Source: Pseudaminobacter sp040049255 (GTDB lineage Bacteria; Pseudomonadota; Alphaproteobacteria; Rhizobiales; Rhizobiaceae). Taken from it: 64,000 nt of DNA. The notes beneath the pieces are model-generated. The model was given only the letters and a program-made list of their open reading frames with translations, had not been told where the DNA came from and made no database searches. The stretch spans positions 62,001-126,000 of the forward strand of contig NZ_JBDZDR010000003.1 of the NCBI RefSeq assembly GCF_040049255.1. Reading direction: 5' to 3'. Shown here one piece after another: positions 1 through 8,472 of this stretch (position 1 is its first letter; every line of letters begins with the position of its first letter). Made by a program: the position numbers and the translations under genes.

Positions 1-77
1 TCGATGTAATCGGCGTTGCCGCCATAGAGGAACGAGGTGAGAGAAAATTGGTCGTTGACCTGATCTTGTCGCGACAT
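1..77 (-). CDS. sucA: 2-oxoglutarate dehydrogenase E1 component, N-terminal fragment
   Basis: Only the first 25 codons are inside the window; the gene continues past position 1. The N-terminus begins MSRQDQVNDQF and continues LTSFLYGGNADYI, the conserved start of rhizobial SucA. In known biology SucA is the thiamine-diphosphate-dependent decarboxylase of the 2-oxoglutarate dehydrogenase complex, feeding succinyl-CoA to SucCD. The ATG at 75-77 follows a GGAG motif at a suitable distance. It lies downstream of sucD on the same strand, consistent with an mdh-sucC-sucD-sucA operon. Confidence 0.9.
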   Translation of the reverse strand, partial: MSRQDQVNDQFSLTSFLYGGNADYI

Positions 78-165
78 ACTAACTCCGGAGCCTGCCGCTC
101 CGTCTCCTTGCCTAGCATGCGGCCACCGCCGCGAATGAACGGTTTCCCGTCCTTTCTCGAACTTG

Positions 166-197
166 AATGCGCCGGCCTGATGACCGTCCGGCGCATT
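166..197. other. Perfect 10-bp hairpin in the sucD-sucA gap
   Basis: The arms AATGCGCCGG (166-175) and CCGGCGCATT (188-197) are exact inverted copies around a 12-nt loop, inside the 128-bp gap between sucD and sucA. No U-run follows on the minus strand, so it is not a classic intrinsic terminator. An mRNA stabiliser or processing site that sets the sucA to sucCD ratio is a plausible inference. Confidence 0.5.
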
Positions 198-205
198 GCA
201 GAGGC

Positions 206-1108
206 TCAGCCCTTGAGCGCCTCGACGAGCGTGGTGCCGAGACGGGCCGGCGACGGAGAGACGCGGATGCCCGCGGCTTCCATTGCCGCGATCTTGTCCT
301 CGGCGCCGCCCTTGCCGCCGGAGATCACCGCGCCGGCATGGCCCATGGTGCGGCCGGGAGGGGCGGTGCGGCCGGCGATGAAACCGGCCATCGGCTTCTT
401 GCGCCCGCGCTTGGCCTCGTCGATCAGGAACTGGGCAGCGTCTTCCTCGGCCGAGCCGCCGATCTCGCCGATCATGATGATCGACTTGGTTTCGTCGTCG
501 GCCAGGAACATCTCGAGCACGTCGATGAATTCCGTGCCCTTGACCGGATCGCCGCCGATGCCCACCGCCGTGGACTGGCCGAGCCCGGCATTCGTCGTCT
601 GGAACACCGCTTCATAGGTAAGCGTGCCCGAGCGCGAAACCACGCCCACCGAGCCCTTGCGGAAGATGTTGCCGGGCATGATGCCGATCTTGCACTGGTC
701 GGGCGTCACGATGCCGGGGCAGTTCGGGCCGATCAGACGCGACTTCGACTTTTCCAGCCGGGCCTTGACCTTGACCATGTCGGCCACCGGGATGCCCTCG
801 GTGATGCAGACGATCAGCGGGATCTCGGCCTCGATCGCCTCAATGATCGCGGCGGCAGCGCCTGCCGGCGGCACATAGACCACCGATGCGTTGGCGCCCG
901 TGCGCTCCCTGCCCTCGGCAACGCTGGAAAAGATCGGCAGCGCTTCGCCCCTGGAACCGGTCCAGGTCTCGCCGCCCTTCTTGGGGTTGATGCCGCCCAC
1001 CATCTGCGTGCCGTGATAGGCCAGCGCCTGCTCGGTGTGGAAGGTGCCGGTCTTGCCGGTCAGGCCCTGAACCAGAACCTTGGTGTTCTTGTCGATGAGA
1101 ATGGACAT
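206..1108 (-). CDS. sucD: Succinyl-CoA ligase (ADP/GDP-forming) alpha subunit
   Basis: This 300-residue protein has the length and layout of SucD. A CoA-binding Rossmann start with GLTGKTGTFHTEQ lies at about residues 15-27, and the phosphohistidine loop GHAGAV lies near the C-terminus with the active His at about residue 257. It pairs with SucC to convert succinyl-CoA to succinate with substrate-level phosphorylation in the TCA cycle. The gene starts 4 nt after sucC ends, so the two are translationally linked. Nothing unusual was seen. Confidence 0.97.
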   Translation of the reverse strand: MSILIDKNTKVLVQGLTGKTGTFHTEQALAYHGTQMVGGINPKKGGETWTGSRGEALPIFSSVAEGRERTGANASVVYVPPAGAAAAIIEAIEAEIPLIVCITEGIPVADMVKVKARLEKSKSRLIGPNCPGIVTPDQCKIGIMPGNIFRKGSVGVVSRSGTLTYEAVFQTTNAGLGQSTAVGIGGDPVKGTEFIDVLEMFLADDETKSIIMIGEIGGSAEEDAAQFLIDEAKRGRKKPMAGFIAGRTAPPGRTMGHAGAVISGGKGGAEDKIAAMEAAGIRVSPSPARLGTTLVEALKG

Positions 1109-1112
1109 GAGC

Positions 1113-2309
<1,197 letters not shown>

Positions 2310-2319
2310 CGGCCAGCCC

Positions 2320-3288
2320 TTACTTGTTGCCGAGGTTCGGAGCGATCGTCACGCAGGCTTCGCAGAGCCCCTTCACCGCATCGACGGACTTCTCGAACAT
2401 CTTCTGTTCGTCCTTGTTGAAGTCGAGCTCGATGATGCGCTCCACGCCGTTGGCGCCGATCACCACCGGCACGCCGACATACATGTCCTTGATGCCGTAC
2501 TGGCCGCTGAGATAGGCCGCGCAGGGCAGGACGCGCTTCTTGTCCTTGAGATAGCTTTCGACCATGGCGATGGCCGAGGCGGCCGGGGCGTAGAAGGCCG
2601 AGCCGGTCTTGAGCAGGCCGACGATCTCGCCGCCGCCCTTGCGGGTGCGCTCGACGATGGCGTCCAGCTTTTCCTGGCTGGTCCAGCCCATCTTGACGAG
2701 GTCCGGCAGCGGGATGCCGGCGACGGTGGAGTAGCGCACCATCGGCACCATGTCGTCGCCGTGACCGCCAAGCGTCATGGCCGAAACGTCCTCGACCGAG
2801 ACCTTGAACTCGTCGGCCAGGAAGTAGCGGAAGCGGGCGCTGTCGAGCACGCCGGCCATGCCGACGACGTGGCTCTTTGGCAGCCCCGAGAACTTCTGCA
2901 GCGCCCAGACCATGGCGTCGAGCGGGTTGGTGATGCAGATGACGAAAGCGTTGGGAGCGTATTTCTTGATGCCAGCGCCGACCTGCTCCATGACCTTCAG
3001 GTTGATGCCCAGCAGGTCATCGCGGCTCATGCCGGGTTTGCGCGGCACGCCAGCGGTGACAATGCAGACGTCCGCGCCCTCGATGCCGGCATAGTCGTTG
3101 ACGCCGACATAGCTCGCGTCGAAGCCGTCGACAGGCGACGATTCAGCAATGTCCAATCCTTTGCCCTGCGGGATGCCTTCCGCAATGTCGAACAGAACGA
3201 CGTCGCCAAGTTCCTTGAGACCGATCATGTGGGCGAGCGTCCCGCCGATCATGCCGGAACCGATGAGGGCTATCTTGTTGCGTGCCAT
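2320..3288 (-). CDS. mdh: Malate dehydrogenase (LDH-like type)
   Basis: A 322-residue protein starting MARNKIALIGSGMIGG, with the NAD-binding GxGxxG at residues 10-15 and the catalytic segment LGGHGDDMVP containing the proton-relay His near residue 176. It oxidises malate to oxaloacetate. The ATG at 3286-3288 was chosen because homology begins there; an in-frame ATG 12 codons upstream adds a non-conserved leader. It is first in the operon with sucC, sucD and sucA. A promoter with a good alphaproteobacterial spacing lies about 165 bp upstream. Confidence 0.96.
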   Translation of the reverse strand: MARNKIALIGSGMIGGTLAHMIGLKELGDVVLFDIAEGIPQGKGLDIAESSPVDGFDASYVGVNDYAGIEGADVCIVTAGVPRKPGMSRDDLLGINLKVMEQVGAGIKKYAPNAFVICITNPLDAMVWALQKFSGLPKSHVVGMAGVLDSARFRYFLADEFKVSVEDVSAMTLGGHGDDMVPMVRYSTVAGIPLPDLVKMGWTSQEKLDAIVERTRKGGGEIVGLLKTGSAFYAPAASAIAMVESYLKDKKRVLPCAAYLSGQYGIKDMYVGVPVVIGANGVERIIELDFNKDEQKMFEKSVDAVKGLCEACVTIAPNLGNK

Positions 3289-3417
3289 GTGAGGATGTTT
3301 TCCCTTTGCTGTGTCCGGGCGCATGGTGGCGCCGGAAATGAGCGCTTAGGCCAGATTGAACAGGGGTATGTAGCCAGAAGTCCGCAGGGTGAAATAGCCT
3401 CACGGGCGCGGAAATTC

Positions 3418-3453
3418 AACCGATTATTTTGGCCCCAATTATTTCAATCGGTT
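3418..3453. promoter_or_regulatory. Inverted repeat at the predicted mdh transcription start
   Basis: AACCGATT (3418-3425) and AATCGGTT (3446-3453) are perfect inverted 8-mers separated by 20 nt. They abut the predicted -10 box of the mdh operon and cover the expected start point at about 3447. The position suits a repressor operator or a 5' UTR hairpin. The cognate regulator is unknown. Confidence 0.45.
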
Positions 3454-3482
3454 AGATAGGTCGGGATTTACGTAAACGTCAA
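3454..3482 (-). promoter_or_regulatory. Predicted sigma-70 promoter of mdh-sucCDA
   Basis: On the minus strand a -35 TTGACG (plus positions 3477-3482) is followed after exactly 17 nt by CTATCT (3454-3459), close to the alphaproteobacterial pattern TTGACN-N17-CTATNT. The spacer contains the perfect palindrome TTTACGTAAA (3467-3476), which may be a second regulator site. This is prediction from motif spacing only. Confidence 0.55.
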
Positions 3483-3502
3483 ACTTTATCGTAAAAAATG
3501 TC

Positions 3503-4711
3503 TTACACTGACGCAGTTTTGCCCGCTTCTTCTGCATGCGCCGGCTTCGCCCCGTGGCGCGCCGCCCAGCCGTCCAGCCAATCGCTGCTCTGCATCTCCA
3601 TCAGCCGCGAAACGGTGCGGTCGAATTCGAAGGCCTCGGTGCCCCGCTTGCCCGCGTAAAGGTGCTGGGGCGGCGCTTCGGCGCTGAGCACAAGGCGCAC
3701 CTGATGGTCGTAGAGCGTGTCGATGAGCAGGATGAAGCGCTTGGCCTCGTTACGCTTGCCTTCGGCCAGTACCGGGACGTGGTCGAGAAAGATGGTCGAG
3801 TAGCGGGCCGCGATGGCGAGAAAGTCACGCGCGCCATGCGGGTGTTCGCAAAGGTCGGCAAAGGTGAAGCGCGCCGCATCCCCGGTCGCCAGCGGCACGG
3901 CGACATGCCGCCCCTTGACCGTCAGCGTGGCTGGCGCGACCGCCTGCCCCTTCGTCACCGAGTGCCAGGCCTCGTCCATCTGCCTGTCGGCTGCGAGGCC
4001 GGCGGGGGTGAGATAAACCGGCATGCGGTTCAGCTTTTCCAGGCGATAGTCCTTGTCGGCATCGAGGTCCAGCACCTGCACGTGCCGCTTCAGCACATTG
4101 ATGAACGGCAGGAAGAGCCCCCGGTTGAGCCCGTCGCGATAAAGATCGTCGGGAGCGACGTTGGACGTCGCCACGAGCACCACGCCGTTGGCGAACAGCG
4201 CCGAGAACAGCCGCGACAGGATCATCGCGTCGGCGATATCGGTGACGGTGAACTCGTCGAAGCACAGGACCCAGGCTTCTTCGGCGAGCGCAGCAGCCAC
4301 GGGCGGTATCGGGTCGTCCTGCTTGGTCTCGCCGTTCTTGCGCGCCAGCCGCTGCTTCTGGATCCGGTCCTGCACGTCGGCCATGAAGTCGTTGAAGTGC
4401 ATGCGGCGCTTGCGACGGACCGGAACCAGTTCGAAGAACATGTCCATCAGCATGGTCTTGCCGCGACCGACATGGCCGTGGATGTAGAGCCCCTCGACAT
4501 GCGCGTGGCGGTCGCGCTTCTTGCCGAACAGCCAGCCAAGCGCGCTCGATTTTTTCGCCAGCCGCTTCGCGCAGAGTTCGTCGATCAGCTGGTCCAGCGC
4601 GGCAACGATCTCTTCCTGGGCGGGATCGCGCGCAATCGCGCGGGTCTCCACCAGGTGGTCATAACGCTGCCTGACGGTGGCACGCGTCTGTATGCCGTCA
4701 CGCAGATGCAT
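3503..4711 (-). CDS. zapE: Cell division protein ZapE (AFG1-like ATPase)
   Basis: A 402-residue P-loop ATPase of the AFG1/ZapE family. Walker A is GHVGRGKT at residues 79-86 and Walker B is FDEF at 151-154, followed by the family segment TVTDIADAMIL. In E. coli ZapE destabilises FtsZ polymers during late constriction; mitochondrial AFG1 handles misfolded membrane proteins. In rhizobia it is commonly just upstream of mdh, as here. The C-terminal tail after about residue 385 is Ala/Lys-rich and not conserved. Confidence 0.93.
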   Translation of the reverse strand: MHLRDGIQTRATVRQRYDHLVETRAIARDPAQEEIVAALDQLIDELCAKRLAKKSSALGWLFGKKRDRHAHVEGLYIHGHVGRGKTMLMDMFFELVPVRRKRRMHFNDFMADVQDRIQKQRLARKNGETKQDDPIPPVAAALAEEAWVLCFDEFTVTDIADAMILSRLFSALFANGVVLVATSNVAPDDLYRDGLNRGLFLPFINVLKRHVQVLDLDADKDYRLEKLNRMPVYLTPAGLAADRQMDEAWHSVTKGQAVAPATLTVKGRHVAVPLATGDAARFTFADLCEHPHGARDFLAIAARYSTIFLDHVPVLAEGKRNEAKRFILLIDTLYDHQVRLVLSAEAPPQHLYAGKRGTEAFEFDRTVSRLMEMQSSDWLDGWAARHGAKPAHAEEAGKTASV

Positions 4712-4781
4712 CAGTCTTGTCTCGGAAGGCCAGGCGCTTCGACGGTCCTATCGAAGCGCAAAGACAGAGGTTCGTCACGCT

Positions 4782-5324
4782 TTATCTGCTCAGCGAGATC
4801 GGAATCCCGGTTTCGGTCTGGCCGTCGAACCTTTCGGCACCGGACGAATAGAGCCTGGCCAGCGTGCTGCCGTTCTCGTCGTAGAGCGTAAGTTGCTTGC
4901 CGGAGACGCTCCACGACTTGACGCTGTCGATGGGCGCGGGGCAGCGCAGCGGCCCGGCGCGATAGCCTTGGCCGAATTTGGTCTGCGGGGTGGCCACGCG
5001 GCAGCTCTGGCCCGCAACGGTGGCGTTCCAGACGCCGGCAACGCTGCCGGCGGTCAGCTCCGGCGCATTGGCGGAAGCCTCGGCTGCCGGCGGCAGGCCG
5101 GCCATCTGGGTGTCAGCCCCGGGCGCCGGGGGGAATTGCGAGGGGTCGACAGCTCCGGGGGCAACCGGCGGCGGAAGCGCGCCGCTCGTCACCTGGCCCG
5201 ACGGCGCAGCGGTAAGCGGAGCCGGCTGCTGCCCTTCCCAGGGAGCCATGCGCGAACTCTGACACCCGCTCACCGCCAATGCCGCCAGCGAAACTGCCAA
5301 AAGGCCCGTCCTCGAAAAAATCAT
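4782..5324 (-). CDS. Omp19-like outer-membrane lipoprotein, AprI/Inh protease-inhibitor domain
   Basis: This 180-residue protein has a lipoprotein signal: a hydrophobic stretch and lipobox AVSGC, with the acylated Cys at residue 21. A Pro/Ala-rich linker (about 25-85) follows, then a compact domain with a Cys pair (AGQSCRV and LRCPAP) typical of the AprI/Inh metalloprotease inhibitor fold. It resembles Brucella Omp19, a surface lipoprotein that inhibits host proteases. The start at 5324 was chosen because GGAGG lies 7 nt upstream; the longer in-frame extension has no signal peptide logic. A CtrA-type half-site lies about 85 bp upstream. Confidence 0.85.
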   Translation of the reverse strand: MIFSRTGLLAVSLAALAVSGCQSSRMAPWEGQQPAPLTAAPSGQVTSGALPPPVAPGAVDPSQFPPAPGADTQMAGLPPAAEASANAPELTAGSVAGVWNATVAGQSCRVATPQTKFGQGYRAGPLRCPAPIDSVKSWSVSGKQLTLYDENGSTLARLYSSGAERFDGQTETGIPISLSR

Positions 5325-5408
5325 GCCTAACCTCCGGGGGAAACGGCCACGCCGTGCATTATCAGTCGCCCCACACACAGTATGATGTTGGCGATATTTC
5401 AACCGCAT

Positions 5409-5416
5409 ATGGTTAA
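5409..5416 (-). promoter_or_regulatory. CtrA-type half-site upstream of the Omp19-like gene
   Basis: The minus strand reads TTAACCAT, identical to the 8-mer CtrA half-site described in Caulobacter and Brucella. It is about 85 bp upstream of the lipoprotein start codon and lies within a wider inverted arrangement AACCG...CGGTT (5401-5425). The same 11-mer ATTTTAACCAT recurs upstream of the lytic transglycosylase gene at 32 kb. Confidence 0.4.
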
Positions 5417-5473
5417 AATACGGTTTGCGGCAGAGATTGTTGCAAAATTGCCGCAGCAGCGGGGTCCCGGGCG

Positions 5474-5914
5474 CTATCCGCCAATCCGCACACTTGGCAC
5501 GAAAATATAACCGCAAGGCCCAACCAGATGGCACTCGCGCAGCCCGTGCGGTTTGTCCACGGCTCCCGAGAGTACGATGTGGTCGTGCTGGCGCGCCAAG
5601 GCTTCCGCTCGATCGGGATCGGCCCCGTAAAGCCGGATTTCCAGGCCCGCGCCCCGCGTTTCGAGGCCTGCAAGGACGCCGGCCATCGGATTGGCGCGAT
5701 AGCTGTGGTCGGCATGAAGCATAAATACCGAGCCGAGCAACTGCACGGCCGCGAAATCCTCGTCTGAATAGATGAGGGTTGCGCCCAGCACGTCGCGACA
5801 GAACATCGCCATCGGCTCGATCTCGTCGACCAGCAGATTGATGCCCACTCCCATCGGCAGGGAGCGGCCGAATTCATCCGCCGCCATCCACGGTTCCTTC
5901 GTGCGCTTCTTCAC
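5474..5914 (-). CDS. VOC-superfamily (glyoxalase/bleomycin-resistance fold) protein
   Basis: A 146-residue protein with a single vicinal-oxygen-chelate layout: strand INLLVDEIEPMAMFCRDVLG near the N-terminus, a central AVQLLGSVFMLHAD, and a C-terminal HIVLSGAVDKPHGLRECHL segment. The GLRE(x)H motif near the C-terminus is typical of VOC proteins. Substrate is not predictable. The GTG at 5914 is favoured because AAGGAG lies 7 nt upstream; an ATG at 5887 is an alternative that removes nine residues. Confidence 0.75.
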   Translation of the reverse strand: MKKRTKEPWMAADEFGRSLPMGVGINLLVDEIEPMAMFCRDVLGATLIYSDEDFAAVQLLGSVFMLHADHSYRANPMAGVLAGLETRGAGLEIRLYGADPDRAEALARQHDHIVLSGAVDKPHGLRECHLVGPCGYIFVPSVRIGG

Positions 5915-5985
5915 CTTCCCTCTCCTTCTCGTTCGGGCACTGCCTAGCAAATTGGCGCTCCAGTCATTGGCCTTTCCGCCGGCAA

Positions 5986-6915
5986 ATGCTTGCGCCAGCG
6001 CCCGCCATCCTTATCTTTGGCAGCGAACCGAAAACGGGCGCACCCCGCCCCAAATGGCCGGCCAGGTGGCCGAGCCCCTTCCCGCCGGCAAGGCCCGCGC
6101 CACGAATTGACGGCGGCGGCCTGCGCATCACCATGATTGGCCATGCCTCGCTGCTGATCCAGACGGCAGGCCTCAACATCCTCACCGACCCGGTATGGTC
6201 GGCGCGGGTGTCGCCACTGCGCTTTGCCGGGCCGAAGCGCGTCAGCCCGCCGGGCATAGCGTTCAGCGACCTGCCGCCGATCGACATCGTGCTGGTCAGC
6301 CATAATCATTATGACCATCTGGACCTGGCCACCTTGAAGCGCCTGCATTCCGCGCACGACCCGCTGGTCATCACCCCGCTCGGCAATGACACGATCATCC
6401 GCCGCCGCGTGCCGGAGGCTCGGGTGGCAACCGGGGACTGGGGCGACAGGTTCGAGCTGGACGGCGCGGCCATCCACGTGGAACCCGCCCATCACTGGTC
6501 GGCACGTGGAACCAAGGACCGGCGCATGGCGCTGTGGTCCGGCTTCGTCGTCGAGACCACGGCTGGCAAGATCTATTTCGCCGGCGACACCGGCTTTCAC
6601 GATGGCGCGAACTACCGGCGAATAGCCGAAAAGCACGGCAGGCTGCGCCTGGCCATCCTGCCGATCGGCGCCTATGAGCCGCGCTGGTTCATGGCGCCGC
6701 ACCACCAGAACCCCGACGAGGCGGTGCGTGCCATGCTGCTATGCAACGCCGCCTTCGCCGCCGGTTGCCACTGGGGCACGTTCCACCTGACCAACGAGCC
6801 GATCGAGGAGCCCCGCACGAGACTGCAGGAAGCGCTGGAGACCCATGACGTCTCGGGAGAGACCTTTCGCGCCATGCTGGCTGGCGAGGTTTGGGACATT
6901 CCTCCGGCTGCTTGA
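5986..6915 (+). CDS. MBL-fold metallo-hydrolase (NAPE-PLD/UlaG-like)
   Basis: A 309-residue metallo-beta-lactamase-fold protein. The metal motif HNHYDHLD at about residues 105-112 follows the opening IGHASLLIQTAGLNILTDPV; further ligands are in HVEPAHHWSARG, FAGDTGFHDG and the late GCHWGTFHLT. This pattern is characteristic of the NAPE-PLD/RomA-like branch. Homologues normally carry an N-terminal segment ending in a conserved Phe/Asn-rich motif; here only a short Pro-rich leader precedes the conserved WPSPFPP, and no good Shine-Dalgarno precedes the ATG, so the start is uncertain. Substrate unknown. Confidence 0.8.
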   Translation: MLAPAPAILIFGSEPKTGAPRPKWPARWPSPFPPARPAPRIDGGGLRITMIGHASLLIQTAGLNILTDPVWSARVSPLRFAGPKRVSPPGIAFSDLPPIDIVLVSHNHYDHLDLATLKRLHSAHDPLVITPLGNDTIIRRRVPEARVATGDWGDRFELDGAAIHVEPAHHWSARGTKDRRMALWSGFVVETTAGKIYFAGDTGFHDGANYRRIAEKHGRLRLAILPIGAYEPRWFMAPHHQNPDEAVRAMLLCNAAFAAGCHWGTFHLTNEPIEEPRTRLQEALETHDVSGETFRAMLAGEVWDIPPAA

Positions 6916-6994
6916 AGGGAGCGTCCCACAGGGAACGGAGTTGCCGGGTCTGCATTTCTGGATGGCAACGCACTTTTCAAAGGGAGCTTCCACA

Positions 6995-7513
6995 ATGCCG
7001 GACACCGCCACTGCCAAAAGCCGCCGCAAAGCCCCGCTCACCACGCCCACCAGCCTGGGCGACAATGCCCGCCGCGACATTACCGGCGCGCTCAACGCAC
7101 TCCTGGCTGACGTCTTTGCCCTTTATCTGAAGACCAAGAATTTCCACTGGCATGTCAGCGGGCCGCATTTCCGCGACTATCACCTGCTGTTGGACGAGCA
7201 GTCGGAACAGATCTTCGAAATGACCGACGAACTGGCCGAACGCGCCCGCAAGCTGGGCGGCACCACACTGCGCTCGATCGGCCATATTGCTCGCCTGCAG
7301 CGCATCGAGGACAACGACGCCGACTTCGTGTCGCCGCAGGACATGCTGGGCGAACTGCGCGAGGACAACGAGGCGCTGATCGCCAGCATGCGCAGCGCCC
7401 ACGATCTTTGCAGCGAGGAGAACGACGTCGCCACCACGAGCCTGCTGGAAACCTTCATCGACGAGGCCGAGCGCCGCGCCTGGTTCCTGTTCGAGGCGAG
7501 CCGCAAGGCATAG
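6995..7513 (+). CDS. dps: Dps/ferritin-like DNA-protection protein
   Basis: A 172-residue Dps-family protein. The ferroxidase signature KNFHWHVSGPHFRDYH at about residues 48-63 and the downstream LLLDEQSEQIFEMTDELAER are diagnostic. Dps dodecamers bind DNA, oxidise Fe(II) with hydrogen peroxide and store iron. A Lys/Arg-rich tail at residues 8-13 could contact DNA. The ATG at 6995 is supported by GGGAG 8 nt upstream and by the start of homology. Confidence 0.92.
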   Translation: MPDTATAKSRRKAPLTTPTSLGDNARRDITGALNALLADVFALYLKTKNFHWHVSGPHFRDYHLLLDEQSEQIFEMTDELAERARKLGGTTLRSIGHIARLQRIEDNDADFVSPQDMLGELREDNEALIASMRSAHDLCSEENDVATTSLLETFIDEAERRAWFLFEASRKA

Positions 7514-7590
7514 GCGCCAGGGCCAAGTGGCGGCCTCGCAAAGCCCTTCTGCACTGGTAATCCGCCGTGGTTTCCGCCATATAGGCCGCA

Positions 7591-8472
7591 ATGGAAAGCG
7601 CAGCACCCTTCGCCAAGATGAACGGACTCGGCAACGAAATCATCGTTGCCGACATGCGTAGCCGTGCCGACCGCGTGACGCCGGCGGCGGCCGTCGCCCT
7701 CAATGCCGACCCCGCGACCAGGTTTGACCAGATCATGGCCATTCATGACCCGCGCACGCCGGGCACCATGAATTACATCGAGATCATCAACTCCGACGGC
7801 AGCCGGGCGCAGGCTTGCGGCAACGGCACAAGGTGCGTGGTGCAGGCGCTGGCCGCCGAAACCGGAGAAAAGGTCTTCACCTTCGAGACGGTCGCCGGAA
7901 TCCTCAATGCCGAGGAGCATGAAGACGGGTTGATCTCGGTCGACATGGGCAAGCCGCGTTTCGGCTGGCAGGACATTCCGCTTGCCGAGGAATTCCGCGA
8001 CACCCGCATGATCGAGCTGCAGATCGGACCGATCGATGCGCCGGTCCTGCACTCCCCCTCGGTTGCCTCGATGGGCAACCCCCACGCCATCTTCTGGGTC
8101 GACGGCGACGTCTGGTCCTATGAGCTGGAACGCTTCGGGCCCCTGCTGGAAAACCACCCGATCTTTCCCGAGCGCGCCAACATCTCCATTGCCCAGGTCA
8201 CCGCGCGCGACGCGATTTCGCTGCGCACCTGGGAGCGCGGCGCCGGCCTGACGCGCGCCTGCGGCTCGGCCGCCTGCGCGGCCGCCGTCTGCGGTGCGCG
8301 CACACGGCGCACCGACCGCAAGGTCACCGTCACCGTTCCCGGCGGCCCGCTGGTGATCGAATGGCGCGAGGACGACCACGTCGTCATGACCGGCCCTGCG
8401 GAATGGGAATTCTCTGGAACCTTCGACCCCGCCACCGGCGCGTGGCGGCGCGACCAGCAGGACGTTGCCTGA
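7591..8472 (+). CDS. dapF: Diaminopimelate epimerase
   Basis: A 293-residue DapF. Both catalytic cysteines are present: ACGNGTRC with Cys76 and ACGSAAC with Cys224. The N-terminal FAKMNGLGNE and the NPHAIFWV segment are conserved. It converts LL- to meso-diaminopimelate for lysine and peptidoglycan. Its stop TGA (8470-8472) shares its last base with the ATG of mtaB, indicating coupled translation. Confidence 0.97.
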   Translation: MESAAPFAKMNGLGNEIIVADMRSRADRVTPAAAVALNADPATRFDQIMAIHDPRTPGTMNYIEIINSDGSRAQACGNGTRCVVQALAAETGEKVFTFETVAGILNAEEHEDGLISVDMGKPRFGWQDIPLAEEFRDTRMIELQIGPIDAPVLHSPSVASMGNPHAIFWVDGDVWSYELERFGPLLENHPIFPERANISIAQVTARDAISLRTWERGAGLTRACGSAACAAAVCGARTRRTDRKVTVTVPGGPLVIEWREDDHVVMTGPAEWEFSGTFDPATGAWRRDQQDVA

